A stretch of 64,000 bases of DNA from Thiohalocapsa sp. ML1 (lineage in GTDB: Bacteria > Pseudomonadota > Gammaproteobacteria > Chromatiales > Chromatiaceae), in the NCBI RefSeq assembly GCF_001469165.1, contig NZ_JABX01000014.1:1-64000 (forward strand). The letters run 5' to 3'. The notes beneath the pieces are model-generated. The model saw only the letters and a list, made by a program, of their open reading frames with translations. It did no database searches and was not told the origin of the DNA. Of this stretch, positions 24,044 through 34,912 are shown one piece after another; positions within the stretch are counted from its first letter, which is position 1; each line of letters opens with the position of its first letter. Position numbers and translations under genes: made by a program.

Positions 24044-27000
24044 TCAACGGGTGACGCAGGCCTCGTTGGATTGCTCGACGAGCTGCCCATCGTCGGTCAG
24101 CCAACGGACCACATAGCAGGTGCGCGTATAGATGAATGCCCTATCCACGAAGGGCGGATAGGTCACAGCCGGTCCGGCGGCGTACAGTTTGTACGGGCCC
24201 CGGGTACTCCGATACACGCTGTAGCTCGCGGCCCCGGGCTTCGGAGACCAGATCAATTGGACGACTCTTGATCCGCGCACGGCGCGCAGGTCGTCGATCG
24301 GGGTCACGGCTCGCTGCACCTCGACCAGCACGTTGTCGGAAGCCGTATCCTCACCGTCAGACACGTCGAGCCGCAGCACATACTGCCCTGCCACATCCGG
24401 CGTGAAGCTCGCCTGAATGGCGGTCGCGTTGGCGATGTCCCCGTTGGCCAACGCGCTACCGGTCGGCACCGACACGAAGTACCAGGACAACGCCAAGGTC
24501 TCCGCACCGCCGCCGTCCGGGTCGTAGCTGGCGCCAGCATCCACCGTGACGGTCTGCCCCAGCGCGACGGTCTGATCCTCACCGGCCTCGGCCACCGGCG
24601 GCACGTTCGGGATCAGCGCCGTGATGACCACCTGGTCGTCATCCGTCGCCGCGCCGTCGTCCACGCGCAGGTTCACCTCGTACTCGCCCTCGGCGTCCGG
24701 CACGAAGTCGGCCTCTGCCTGATCCGGCGTGCCAATGTTGGCATCCGTCAGGGCGCTCTCCACCGGCACTCGCACGAAGGACCACAGATAGTCGAGCAGC
24801 ACAGGCCCGGCATCCGGGTCCGTGCTGCCGGTGCCGTCCAGCGCGACGACATCCCCCACCTGGACTTGCTGATCCTCGCCAGCGTCGGCATTCGGCGCGA
24901 CGTTCAGCGTCGCCGCCGTCACCGTCACCTCGTCCGACAGACTGTCCCGCCCGCCCGCGCTGACCGTCAGCTCGAAGACGTAGTCGCCGTCCACATCCGG
25001 CACAAAGCTCGGCTGCGCCGTCGCCAGGCCCGTGACATCGCCCTCCGTCAGCAGGCTCGCGGCGGGCATCGACGCCAGGTCCCAGGCGTAGCTCAACAGC
25101 TCGCCCTGCGGATCGAAGGACGCGCTGCCGTCCAGCGTCACCGTCGTCCCGGTCTGGACATTCCGGTCGTCGCCGGCGCTGGCCACCGGCGTGTCGTTGA
25201 CCACCGTGATGGTGATCTCGTCGGTGGCCGCGGACTCGCCATCCGTGATGGTCAGCGACAGCCGATACTCGCCCTCCACGTCCGGCGTGAAGAAGGCATT
25301 CACCTGATCCGCCTGATGCAGGTCCGCGGCCAATAGTGCGCTGCCGTCCGGCACCGAGACGAAGGCCCAGGCGTAGCCGAGCGGCGACGGCCGCCCGTCC
25401 GGGTCGCTGCTGCCGCTGCCATCGAGCTGCACCACCTGGCCCAGGCTCGCCTGCCGATCCCCGCCGGCATCGGCGATGGGCGTCTGGTTGGCGGTGACCA
25501 GGTTCAGGGTCGCCTCGGCGTTCACCGATGGATCGGTGTCGGACGTGATCCGCACCGTGACGGTGCCGCTGCCGAAGGCACTCATGTCACCCGTCGTCAG
25601 GATGCCGCCCGTCGCCAGGCCCGGCAGCCGGAAGCCCTCGATGGACTGCGTGGCCTCGCCGCGCAGCCCGGTCATGGTCGCGGCGTCCAGCCCGCCGACG
25701 GATGTGATGGTCGCGGTGAACCCATCCTCGACATTGCCGGTGTTCTCCACCGCCAGGATCGACGAGCCGGAGCCCAGGCCATCCAGCACCACGGTCGCCG
25801 GCTCGAAAGCCGCCGTGATGCCGCTGGTCGCTGGCATCTCGACCTCGGCCAGCGCGCGGTCGGAGATCGCCGAGTCGCTCCGGGCCGTGGCGATGGCATA
25901 CAGCTCCAGCCGGCCCGGCAGCGCCGCGCCGACATCGGGCAGGTCGATGGCCACGGTCGCGGAGGCCCCCGGCGCCAGCGTCACCGACTCCGCCGCCGGC
26001 ACCGCGAACGGCCCCAGCGTACCCGCCATGGCCAGGTCGAAGGTCTCCTCGACAGCGCCGGTGTTGGTCACCGTCAGCGCGATCGCCTCACCGGGCGCCA
26101 GCAGCTCCGGTGCAAGCTCCGCGTCGACGCCGATGGCGGACACCGACAGGGTGCCGCCGACCTGATCCGTCGTGTCCGGGTCCCCGGTCGAGGCGGCCGA
26201 CACGGTGAAGGGCACGTCACCCGCCGCGGTGCCCGGTGCCGGCGTCAGCTCCAGTTGCACATAGCGGCCGTTGCTGGTGCCCGGCGGGACGCTGACCGAA
26301 TTCATGCCGAGCGTGGCCGTGATACCGGCCGGCACGTTCACGAAGAGGTCGAAGGTGTCGGTGTCGTCGCCGACATTGGTCACCTGAATGCTGAACACAG
26401 CAGCCGTCCCCTGCCCGGCTGTCGCCCTCGCCGGCGTCAGCGCCAGATTGACGCCGACCGCCGGGTCGGCGCTCGCCGGCTCCATGGTCGGGCGCTGGAG
26501 CAACACCGCACCGGCCACTTCGCTGGTCGCGCCACCTCCCGTGACGGCGGCAATCACAAAGCCGTAGCCGTTGGACCCGGGATCTCCGGCAACGGTGATG
26601 GCAAGCGGTACGTCCAACGACGACTGCGCGGGGATACTGACCTGCGGAGACATGCTCACCCAGCCAGCAGGCACTCCCTGGAGCGCCAAGGTGTAATCGA
26701 CGGCCTGGTCCGACGGGTTGTCGATGCGCAGCGTGTAATCAGCTTGCCCCCCTGGAGAGACGGTTCGCGTGGCCGGCGTCAGCCCGACGGTCTGCTCGCT
26801 CGCCAACTCGGTAGCTGGCAAGGCCACGACACCGGTGTCGTCCTGAGATGTGGTGAAATCGATCTGCGACTCCAGGGTAGCCGTTCTAACCTCTGCCGGC
26901 GCGAGATCTGCCGCGGACATGCTCCAATTGATCGTCTCCTCGGGGCGATCCGTATTCAGTGCACGTTCCCAGATCAACGTGTCGTAGTCGGCACCCGACT

Positions 27001-30000
27001 CGATCCGCGTCGGCGGGATGTCGAAGGAATCGCTCACGACGGCAACACTGCCGTCGTTCGGCACCCGGACCTGTGCCGAGTAGGTCAGGCCCAAGACCTC
27101 ACCGATGTCGTAGAAGCCGAGGCCATCGCTGCTCGGCGTAAACAGAATATTTCCGCGTCGACGCATCTCGGCAACACGGGCTGTGACATCGACATGGCTG
27201 ATGTTCGGCTGAAGCGGGTCGTTGATGTCCACAACCGTCAGGGCCGGTTGGCCTTCGAACTTCAGCCCGCCCAGGGCCGCGAAGCCGTTGCCCAAATCGA
27301 CCAAGGTCGCGCCCGCCATGGTTGCATCCGTGACGGGGGTCGAGCTGATCCACTGCAACGCGGTGGGATCGGCCGCATCGTAGGCGCTGATCGTGATGTC
27401 CGGGTAATCGAAAGGCGGCCATTCCAGATCGGAATAGTTCGTCCCGACGACCCACAACGTCTCTCCAACCAGCAACAGCTCTTCGATATAGCGAGTACCC
27501 GGCACTACGGTTTCCGAAACCACCTGCATGTTCGCAGGATCGCTCGTATCCACTGTCAGGATACGACCGGCAGAGGATCTGTCGTCTCCATTCGCATCCC
27601 CCACTCCCAACAAGGCGAAGTCGCCCGGTGCTGCGATTGCACTGTTTACGATATCCGGTCCCGCGCCATCAAGCCCGTCAAAGCCCCACACTGAACCCAG
27701 CAACTGTGGATTTGTCGGGTCGCTGAAATCGAACGCTGCAAAGTTTCCCATTTGCGTGATCCACCACCACGAACGCGACAGTGTGCCGAAGGCCATGAAC
27801 ACCGTATCACCCTCCCCGTACCAGCTCTGCAAGAAGCGGTAGGGCAGTGTCTGGCTCCCGAGCAACGTGGGTGACAACGGGTCATCGAGGCTGAACACAA
27901 AGCTGCGCAGCGAGCTCGCGTTCTCACGTTCCTGTGCGTTGATGACCAGTTGATCATCGACGATTCGGCAGTAGGAAACACTGAAGTTCTCGATCAAGTC
28001 TTCCGCCACCACCGCCGCGACAACCGCATTGCGCGGATCACTGACGTCCACAACGGTAACGTCCTCTGTGCCGCAGACGTAAGCATAGTCACCTCGAACC
28101 ACGAGGCTGCGGGCTGTCGAGGTGGTATCGATCTGCCCCAGCAGGGTGATCTCCGCGTCGTCGATGACGGTCTGATTGCTGACGCTCAGGCTCGCTTCGG
28201 TCACCGCATCGCCTGGCGGCACCAGCCCCGGCTCCAGCGTCAGCTCGGCGAGCAGCGGCGAGCCGACGAACAGGCTGCCTTCCTCGGTTGCGCCCGGCAC
28301 CGGAGTCCCGTCGGCGTCGGAGAGCGAGACCAGAAGACGGTATTGGCCCTCGGCGAAGCCAGTAGTATCCAGTGGCCCGAGATCGATCGGCGTGAAGGTA
28401 TCCGTCACCGATGTCGTCACGGTCACGGGCGTCGACGTGAGTACGGCATTGCCCTCCGCGTCCGTCACGCTGTAGCCGGCCTGCAGGGTCTGCTCGCGAT
28501 TGACGGCACTCAGTACATCCGCGGACACCTGCACCGAGCCGCCCGGGTCCGTGAAGCCCGGCGTCGCCGTCACGTTCAAGACCTGCAGCGTCTCCGACCG
28601 CGCGAGCACCTGCCCCCGCGCCGTCTTCTCGTGCGCGGAGCCGCTGGGTTTCGCCGTGACCGTCAGCTCAAAGGTCTCGATCCGGTCCGGTGCCGGCGTC
28701 ACCGTCAGCACCAGCGGCGTGCCGCCCTCCACCGACGTCGCCTCACCCGGTGCCAATGTCACGGACTCTATGCTGAGACCAGCGCTCACGCCGTCGGGCA
28801 CGTCGGACAGACTCAGGTCATAGGTCAGCGTCTCGGTGCCGGTGTTGGCAAGCTGAACGGAAAACCGCGCCGCATTGCCCGGCTGCGCCGTCACCGACGT
28901 CGGCCACATGTTCAACTCGAATGGAACCGCCGACGGATCGTCCCGCAGGAAGCTGTCCAGCGCGCCGACATCCGTCTGCAACTGCGCCAGTACATCCGGT
29001 ATATCCGCTATTTCCGCGCCCTCCAGGGCATCCCGCGTCGCGGTCAGCCCGGTCACCAAATCGACCACGGCAGGGCCGTGCAACTGAGCCAGCAGCCGAT
29101 CCAGCAGTGCCAGCAAACGATCCCGGTGCTGGCTGTTCTCCGGCTCGCCGGCGAGGGCGTTCACAGCATCGCCCAGGTCCGACAAGGTGCCGGCCAGATT
29201 CGGGCGCCCGACATCGGCCGCCGCGACCGCGGCCTCATAGGCCGACTTCGCCGCCTCCGTCGACGCAATCACGGACACCGCCGCATTCACCTCCAGCGGG
29301 TCGCCGGCCAGGTCCTCGCCGAAGCGGGCGGTGACCAGCGCGCTGAGGCTGGTGTTGACCGGGGTATCGGCGGCGGGGGTCAGGGTCACGGGCCAGGTCA
29401 GGGTCTCGCCGATGGCAAGCGACACCGGACTGGTAATGCCCTCGACGGTGAGGCCCGCTGACGGGTCCACGGTGATCTCGGCGTCGTCGATGGGGCCGCT
29501 GCCGACGGAGCGCAGCGTCAGCGTGGTCTGCACCGGCACGCCGGGCTCGGTGGCCAGCACCTGCGGGCCGAACGCCAGTGCCAGCCCCTCCACCGCCGGC
29601 ACCGTGATGCCGCCGGTGGTGGTCAACGAGACCGACGGGTCCGCGCTGCTGGTGGCCGTGACATCGAACGCGAGGTCGGTGCCCACGGGCGGCACCGCGT
29701 CGATGGGCTCCAGACAGACCCCGACCTCGCCGGTCTGGCCGGACTCCAGCGTGATGGACGGGACGCTGGTGCGGGCGGTGAAGCCGTCGGGGATGTTGTC
29801 GAGGGCGAGGGTGAAGGTGTCGGTGTCGGGGCCGAGGTTTTTGACTTGGGTGCGGAAGGCGAAGGGATACTCGCTCCCATGCTTCGATACCGTGAGGTAG
29901 CTGTCTGAGACCACGGACGAGTTAAGGCTGGGCTGTTGTACTGCCTCCCCTGGGATCGCTGCTACACCTGGAATGGAGAACAGGAAGCCCGGCGCCGGCG

Positions 30001-32359
30001 GATCGGCGAGGTCGAAAATCAACTGTACGGATTCAGAAAAGCTTTCGACAGTCGCCAAGAAAACGGCAATTCCAAGCGGAGGATAGGCCGTCGCCGCAAC
30101 CAAGGTGATCGCTATTGCCATAAACTCGGCCTCGGCACTTGCAATGGCCTTTGCTTCCTGCCTGCATCTGCCATTGCAAGCGAGATCTATCGCGGCGAAC
30201 GTCATCATTGAGCTGACCGTGATTAAACCCCCAGAAATCACGCCGGCCGCAAAGGGCGTGACACTCTGCAAAAGATTGCGAGTTGTATGGTACGCCAGTG
30301 CTAGGTAAGAACCGATACCATAAGTTCCATCTTCGAGAACAGAAAACGTCTCACCCGTTTCAATATCTACTTCGTACCAGGCAACCGTATATGCCCCGTC
30401 AATTAAGACCGGGTTGGCAGGCGCTATAATGAGTTTCCCTTCGCGCAAGGACGCAGTCATACGGGCCTGCGCCTCCGAGGAGTAACCGCCCTGCTCGATC
30501 CCTACCGCATCCCAAGAACCGTAGAGGACCATCCCGACATCCTGGAAACGGGCTTCTTGAAAAACCTTCACTGCACTGAGGGCGGCAAGTTCCACAGTAT
30601 CTTCGGCTCCTTCGGGCAAAGCCGTAAGTGCAGCGTGCTCGGCAGAACTTTCGTAGAGGCCTCTAGCAAAGTTGAAAGCGGAGATTCCTAGGTCACTTTG
30701 TCCATTAAACGGGATAACTCGAACGTTATCCTTTCGCAAATCCATTGAAAGCTCAACCATAAGGCTACCTAAAGAGCCCGAAGATTGCGATTCTTCATTG
30801 AACGACCCACCAGCAATTATGATCCGTGGGCTGTCAAAGAAAGATTTGACCAGGAAAGACTCGTCCAAGGCGGCGGCGCCAGAATCAGATATCGCAGCGA
30901 AAGCGAAGGTCTTCGCAGCAGTAGTAGATACAAGAAGCTCTACCCCGAGTGAATCAACTTCGTCCACGTACTTTATGTCCTGGGCGGAAGGAGTCTCGGA
31001 ATCGACGCTCTCTGCCAATACAGATAAACTAATCGCCCGCGCGCGCAGCGATGCCGCCATATCGGAGTGACGATCAATCACAGAATTGCCAATCAGGCTT
31101 CCAGAAATGTATAAGGTGAAAACTTCATGCCGTGAGATCGAAGGAGAATCCGAATCACCAATCGTCTCTACTTGCCCACCATTCACCCTAACGTCATACC
31201 CCACCTTATCCAACAACCACCGCTCATAGGTCTCCGAGCCCCCACCCGGCGCAATCACATCCATCTCCAGCAGCACCCCGGTCAGCACCTGGCTGCCGAA
31301 CGGGAAGTTGGTGAACTGCTCGAAGTAGTCGTCGCCGCGGATGATCGGGTCGTCGCTGAGGTCGGTGTCGTTCTGGCCGATCAGCAGGTAGGGCGAGTAG
31401 GTGTGGCGGGTGATCGTGTAGACCGCGAAGGGGTTCGGCGGCGGCGTCCAGGTGTCGACGAAATGCCCGATGCTGACCGGCTTGCCCACCAGCTCCACGG
31501 CGGTGAAGGTATGCTCCAGCACCGTCTCCGGCTCGATCTCGTAGGCGCCGCCGAAGCTGAACAGGCTGGAAAGCTGCCCGCGCAGCTCAGCCTTCAGGCG
31601 CACCGTGACCTTGTGGCGCAGCGCGTCCGGTACCTCGGCGAAGGTCTCGGCGGCGGTGGCGAAGGTGTCGCCGGGCAGGGCCTCCGGGAAGGCAGAGTCG
31701 AGGGGGGTCAGGGCGTCGCCGTACTCGACCCAGTAGTGTTGGCTGGCCTCGGCAATCAGCTCCGGGTCGTTCACCGGGTCCGCGCGCTCGGCGTCATCCG
31801 GCGGGCAGCCGAGGATGACGGTGGGGTTGGGGAACATGGAGGCGATGAGCCGCTGGGCGTCCGGGGTGCCCAGGGTGCCGCCGACATAGCGCGCCGGGAT
31901 GCCCGAAATCCGCAACAGCCCCACCAGCAGGCTGGCGCGGTCCAGGGCGTTGCCGGCGCGGCTCCACAGCGCCCCGCGGGCGCCGCGCAGGGAGCCGTCG
32001 TAGGACTCGAAGCCGATCTCGTCGCGGACGAAGGCGAAGATGGCCTCCGCGTCGTAGCCCAGCGCCGCGGCCTGCTCCACCAGGAAGGGGTCGTTCAGGT
32101 CCGCCTCGGGCGTCGAGAAGATCAGCGGATCGGCCCCCTGCGCCAGGACCGGCGGCGCCAGCAGGTCCAGCATGCTCCAGCTCGAGCCGTGCGCACCCGG
32201 AGGCAACAGGTCTGGATGCACCGGCGGCGGTGCGGCCGACGCCCAGCGCGGGAAGGCCTGCGCGACGCCTAAGGCCGCGGACCAGATGCCCTGCAACACG
32301 AAGGTCAGCACCAGGGTGCCGACCAATCCCCTAGACCAACGCGACTCCGTCCAGCGCAT
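24044..32359 (-). CDS. Giant multidomain secreted protein (transglutaminase-like, NEW3, propeller, PKD, FN3)
   Basis: The ATG at 32359 has a GGAG site and gives 2771 residues with a signal-anchor (GLVGTLVLTFVLQGIWSAA). Residues about 95-230 form a transglutaminase-like domain in which the nucleophile position reads GNALDRASLLVGLLR, with Ala where Cys is expected, although HYWVEY and PLDSAF keep His and Asp. NEW3/CARDB-like domains lie at about 820-1400 and 1850-2290. Residues about 1400-1800 hold LVIVD-type propeller repeats (VRGDYAYVCGTEDVTVVDVS). Four PKD domains (about 2295-2690) start with AGGDRQASLGQ-like segments, and a C-terminal FN3 domain follows. The stretch at 29.9-31.2 kb is visibly less GC-rich. 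It is probably surface-attached or secreted; role unknown. Confidence 0.8.
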   Translation of the reverse strand: MRWTESRWSRGLVGTLVLTFVLQGIWSAALGVAQAFPRWASAAPPPVHPDLLPPGAHGSSWSMLDLLAPPVLAQGADPLIFSTPEADLNDPFLVEQAAALGYDAEAIFAFVRDEIGFESYDGSLRGARGALWSRAGNALDRASLLVGLLRISGIPARYVGGTLGTPDAQRLIASMFPNPTVILGCPPDDAERADPVNDPELIAEASQHYWVEYGDALTPLDSAFPEALPGDTFATAAETFAEVPDALRHKVTVRLKAELRGQLSSLFSFGGAYEIEPETVLEHTFTAVELVGKPVSIGHFVDTWTPPPNPFAVYTITRHTYSPYLLIGQNDTDLSDDPIIRGDDYFEQFTNFPFGSQVLTGVLLEMDVIAPGGGSETYERWLLDKVGYDVRVNGGQVETIGDSDSPSISRHEVFTLYISGSLIGNSVIDRHSDMAASLRARAISLSVLAESVDSETPSAQDIKYVDEVDSLGVELLVSTTAAKTFAFAAISDSGAAALDESFLVKSFFDSPRIIIAGGSFNEESQSSGSLGSLMVELSMDLRKDNVRVIPFNGQSDLGISAFNFARGLYESSAEHAALTALPEGAEDTVELAALSAVKVFQEARFQDVGMVLYGSWDAVGIEQGGYSSEAQARMTASLREGKLIIAPANPVLIDGAYTVAWYEVDIETGETFSVLEDGTYGIGSYLALAYHTTRNLLQSVTPFAAGVISGGLITVSSMMTFAAIDLACNGRCRQEAKAIASAEAEFMAIAITLVAATAYPPLGIAVFLATVESFSESVQLIFDLADPPAPGFLFSIPGVAAIPGEAVQQPSLNSSVVSDSYLTVSKHGSEYPFAFRTQVKNLGPDTDTFTLALDNIPDGFTARTSVPSITLESGQTGEVGVCLEPIDAVPPVGTDLAFDVTATSSADPSVSLTTTGGITVPAVEGLALAFGPQVLATEPGVPVQTTLTLRSVGSGPIDDAEITVDPSAGLTVEGITSPVSLAIGETLTWPVTLTPAADTPVNTSLSALVTARFGEDLAGDPLEVNAAVSVIASTEAAKSAYEAAVAAADVGRPNLAGTLSDLGDAVNALAGEPENSQHRDRLLALLDRLLAQLHGPAVVDLVTGLTATRDALEGAEIADIPDVLAQLQTDVGALDSFLRDDPSAVPFELNMWPTSVTAQPGNAARFSVQLANTGTETLTYDLSLSDVPDGVSAGLSIESVTLAPGEATSVEGGTPLVLTVTPAPDRIETFELTVTAKPSGSAHEKTARGQVLARSETLQVLNVTATPGFTDPGGSVQVSADVLSAVNREQTLQAGYSVTDAEGNAVLTSTPVTVTTSVTDTFTPIDLGPLDTTGFAEGQYRLLVSLSDADGTPVPGATEEGSLFVGSPLLAELTLEPGLVPPGDAVTEASLSVSNQTVIDDAEITLLGQIDTTSTARSLVVRGDYAYVCGTEDVTVVDVSDPRNAVVAAVVAEDLIENFSVSYCRIVDDQLVINAQERENASSLRSFVFSLDDPLSPTLLGSQTLPYRFLQSWYGEGDTVFMAFGTLSRSWWWITQMGNFAAFDFSDPTNPQLLGSVWGFDGLDGAGPDIVNSAIAAPGDFALLGVGDANGDDRSSAGRILTVDTSDPANMQVVSETVVPGTRYIEELLLVGETLWVVGTNYSDLEWPPFDYPDITISAYDAADPTALQWISSTPVTDATMAGATLVDLGNGFAALGGLKFEGQPALTVVDINDPLQPNISHVDVTARVAEMRRRGNILFTPSSDGLGFYDIGEVLGLTYSAQVRVPNDGSVAVVSDSFDIPPTRIESGADYDTLIWERALNTDRPEETINWSMSAADLAPAEVRTATLESQIDFTTSQDDTGVVALPATELASEQTVGLTPATRTVSPGGQADYTLRIDNPSDQAVDYTLALQGVPAGWVSMSPQVSIPAQSSLDVPLAITVAGDPGSNGYGFVIAAVTGGGATSEVAGAVLLQRPTMEPASADPAVGVNLALTPARATAGQGTAAVFSIQVTNVGDDTDTFDLFVNVPAGITATLGMNSVSVPPGTSNGRYVQLELTPAPGTAAGDVPFTVSAASTGDPDTTDQVGGTLSVSAIGVDAELAPELLAPGEAIALTVTNTGAVEETFDLAMAGTLGPFAVPAAESVTLAPGASATVAIDLPDVGAALPGRLELYAIATARSDSAISDRALAEVEMPATSGITAAFEPATVVLDGLGSGSSILAVENTGNVEDGFTATITSVGGLDAATMTGLRGEATQSIEGFRLPGLATGGILTTGDMSAFGSGTVTVRITSDTDPSVNAEATLNLVTANQTPIADAGGDRQASLGQVVQLDGSGSSDPDGRPSPLGYAWAFVSVPDGSALLAADLHQADQVNAFFTPDVEGEYRLSLTITDGESAATDEITITVVNDTPVASAGDDRNVQTGTTVTLDGSASFDPQGELLSYAWDLASMPAASLLTEGDVTGLATAQPSFVPDVDGDYVFELTVSAGGRDSLSDEVTVTAATLNVAPNADAGEDQQVQVGDVVALDGTGSTDPDAGPVLLDYLWSFVRVPVESALTDANIGTPDQAEADFVPDAEGEYEVNLRVDDGAATDDDQVVITALIPNVPPVAEAGEDQTVALGQTVTVDAGASYDPDGGGAETLALSWYFVSVPTGSALANGDIANATAIQASFTPDVAGQYVLRLDVSDGEDTASDNVLVEVQRAVTPIDDLRAVRGSRVVQLIWSPKPGAASYSVYRSTRGPYKLYAAGPAVTYPPFVDRAFIYTRTCYVVRWLTDDGQLVEQSNEACVTR

Positions 32360-33218
32360 GGCAGTCTCCGAAGGTGATGGTGCGTCTTGAAGATGGCCCG
32401 CGCGGGCGGCGCGGATGCCGACGCCGCCGGCGGGCGTTGGCTGGCTCGGTGGCGGGCGCGCCGATCCTGTCGCCGCAGCCCGCGGGTGTGGGAGCGCCGT
32501 CCGCGGCGAGACGAGCGCGCGGTGGCGGCGTGGATGCAATCACCCCGGCGCACGCCACTGGCCGGCGTGCTGAACCAATTGATGGCGGCTGCGCGGTCCC
32601 ATCCGTGAGGTCTCGGTCAGCCCGGCGATCCTAGCTGGCGGCGACCGAGCGGCGGCTCGGACCGCCGCGCCCGGACAGCGGTGTCGGCGGCACGAAGAGC
32701 CATAGCGCGTTCGGCGTCGCCGCAGCGGCAGGTGAGACACCCACGGAGCGGTTCAGATAAAACCCCTCGCCGTGTCGGCGCCTAAGAGCGTCGAGCCCGC
32801 AGCAGCCGGCATCGACGCTGGTGGCGGAGATGCAGTTGCAGCTCGGCTCCGCGGGGGCCGGGGGCGGGGCCGGTTCCGGCGCGGCGAGAGTGGCGCCAAG
32901 CTTCATGATCGCGGGCGCAACCGCACACATTGATATATTGTCGGCCAGCAGCAGGAGGCACCTGCCTCGTCGCACGAACTGTGACTTTTCCATGACGAAT
33001 TACGCCGATCGCTTCAAGAAGCTAGCTCTTTGAAGATCTTAGACCGGATCGCGGAACAGGGAAACCCCTGATGCTGCTTTGGGAGACCCGCCCTGGGTGT
33101 ACGGTCGCGGCCGATTACTCGACGCACAAAGATGATCCCGTCGCCTAAGGCGATGGGGCAGCACAGTCGGCTGTCTCCAGCGTGCGCAAGACCTTCGGTC
33201 GGCGGCCGATCCGCGGGC
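32360..33218. other. Intergenic region without a supported gene
   Basis: This 860-base gap separates the giant gene from the Uma2-family gene. Open frames exist, for instance 32631-32993 on the minus strand, but they have arginine/alanine-rich shadow composition and no recognisable domain. No clear terminator or promoter was identified. The promoter for the giant gene probably lies near its right-hand part at 32360-32650. Confidence 0.5.
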
Positions 33219-33776
33219 TCAAGGCAGCAGAGCACTGACCTGGATGCTGGATTCGGGTGCGAGCAGCGGGGCCACCTGGCCCGCGGCGGCAATCGATTGC
33301 CGCTCTCGGTAGCCTTGTGCCGCGGCCCCGCGACAGACCTCCAAGACCCGCTCCCGCAGGTTCAGGATCCAATACTCCGGGATGCCGTTGCGGGCGTAAG
33401 CGCGCGCCTTGTCCGTCTGATCGTAGGGCAGGCTGCTGTCGGCGACCTCCACGATCAGCAGGGCAGAGGCCGGATGGCGCCGCGCATAGTCCCGCAGTTG
33501 CCCCGGGACGACCGCAATGTCCGGCTCGGGCTCGGAGCGGTCATCGAGGGCGAGCGGCTTCTGGCTGCGGATGTGGCAACCGGCGGGGATGCAGCCGCGC
33601 AGCGCCTCCTCGACCAAGCCCACCGCCGTGGCATGGGCGCTCTTCTGCGGGCTCATATCGAGGAGCTCTCCATCCAACAGCTCGACCCGGGCGTCCGCCG
33701 CGAACGCGCCGGCATCGACCATGCGCTCGTACTCGAGACGAGACCAGGCGTGACGGGTTTGAAGCACTGTGCTCAT
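33219..33776 (-). CDS. Uma2-family (DUF820) endonuclease-fold protein
   Basis: The 185-residue protein has the Uma2 pattern: YERMVDAGAF, VELLDGELLDMSP, the PDIAVVP segment with PD, and LLIVEVADSS with E, followed by KARAYARNGIPEYWILNL. These are the PD-(D/E)xK nuclease-fold residues of DUF820. Uma2 proteins are abundant in cyanobacteria and purple sulfur bacteria; their physiological role is uncertain. It stands alone, 80 bases from radC on the same strand. Confidence 0.9.
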   Translation of the reverse strand: MSTVLQTRHAWSRLEYERMVDAGAFAADARVELLDGELLDMSPQKSAHATAVGLVEEALRGCIPAGCHIRSQKPLALDDRSEPEPDIAVVPGQLRDYARRHPASALLIVEVADSSLPYDQTDKARAYARNGIPEYWILNLRERVLEVCRGAAAQGYRERQSIAAAGQVAPLLAPESSIQVSALLP

Positions 33777-33855
33777 GCGTCAACTGTTTGGCCGGATTCA
33801 GGGCAGTTGCGCCAGAGTCTACCAAAGGCGGCGCAGCGCGGCCGCTCTCGGGCGC

Positions 33856-34530
33856 TCACAGCAGCCCCCGCTCCGCAAACGACGTGCCGCCGCCCTCGCC
33901 GATGACGATGTGGTCCAGCACCCGCACGTCCACCAGCGCGAGGGCGTCGCGCAGCCGCTCGGTGATGCGCACGTCGGACTGGCTCGGCTCGGCGACGCCG
34001 GACGGATGGTTGTGCGCGAAGATCACGGCGGCCGCGTTCCAGCGCATGGCCTCGCGCACCACCTCGCGCGGGTGCACGCTGGCGCCGTCGATGGTGCCGC
34101 GGAACAGCTCGCGGTACTCGATGACGCGGTGGTGGTTGTCGAGAAACAGGCAGGCGAAGACCTCGTGCGCATACACGCGCAGCTTGCTCTTGAGGTAGTT
34201 GCGCGTCGCCTCCGGGCTGGTCAGCACGTCGCGTTCGCTGATCTCGCTGCGCAGATAGCGCTGGCTCAGCTCCAGCACCGCCTGGAGCTGCACGTACTTG
34301 GCCGTGCCGAGGCCCTTGCCGCGGCAGAAGTCCGCATGGCTCGCCGACAACAGCCCCACCAGCCCGCCGCGCTCGGCGAGCAGGTCGCGGGCGAGGTCGA
34401 TGGCGCTGCGGCCCGCAACGCCGGTGCGCAGAAAGATGGCAAGAAGCTCGGCGTCGCTGAGCGCGCCGGCGCCACGCTCGAGCAGTTTTTCGCGCGGGCG
34501 CTCGGCGGCGGGCAGATCGGTGATTCGCAT
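33856..34530 (-). CDS. radC: RadC/JAMM-domain protein
   Basis: The 224-residue product has an N-terminal helix-hairpin-helix part ([20 protein letters not shown]) and a C-terminal JAB/JAMM metalloprotease-like domain with [14 protein letters not shown] near residue 173. It is a full-length RadC. Its name comes from an old DNA-repair phenotype that was later withdrawn; the true function is unresolved. It is divergent from coaBC, as in E. coli. Confidence 0.95.
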   Translation of the reverse strand: MRITDLPAAERPREKLLERGAGALSDAELLAIFLRTGVAGRSAIDLARDLLAERGGLVGLLSASHADFCRGKGLGTAKYVQLQAVLELSQRYLRSEISERDVLTSPEATRNYLKSKLRVYAHEVFACLFLDNHHRVIEYRELFRGTIDGASVHPREVVREAMRWNAAAVIFAHNHPSGVAEPSQSDVRITERLRDALALVDVRVLDHIVIGEGGGTSFAERGLL

Positions 34531-34540
34531 GCGGCATGGT

Positions 34541-34912
34541 CTCCTAGCGAGGCTTCGCCTCAGACCGACGAGTCGTGCTCATCGCTCTCGAAATCGAAAT
34601 CGGGATCGGGATCGGTCGGCACTCGGATCGATTTCGACGTCGATATCCCGATCCCGACGCGCCTCGCCAGTCCGGCGTCCCATCGAAAATTGACTCATCT
34701 GCAAGCATTCGGCGCCCCCAAGCAATCTTGCGAGGCAGAGCCTCAGACCAACCAGGGCGCGGAGCGTCGTCTTGCGCCGCCCGCTCGTTGCCGCAACGGA
34801 ACCAAAGGGCCGAGAAGGTCTGCCTTGGCCCTCGGCCCTCGGCCCTTTTGCCTTCAAGCGCCTTGTCGCCATGAAACTTGACGCATCTGCGAAGGAAAAA
34901 TTCACCAAAGCG
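34541..34912. repeat. Composite intergenic repeat, copy a
   Basis: This radC-coaBC gap holds a GAGGC-TTCG-GCCTC palindrome, an AATCGAAATCGGGATCGG run, GAGGCAGAGCCTCAGACC at about 34730, then GGGCCGAGAAGG and CCTTGGCCCTCGGCCCTCGG arrays and TTCAAGCGCCTTGTCGCC. The same modules recur in at least seven other gaps of the window. The part at 34720-34820 matches 63650-63760 in reverse orientation over about 100 bases. No gene is seen to 35086. Confidence 0.85.

Noticed and set aside
32631-32993. A 120-codon frame before the giant gene
   Set aside because: No domain, no convincing ribosome site, and low-complexity Pro/Ala composition; not supported as a gene.
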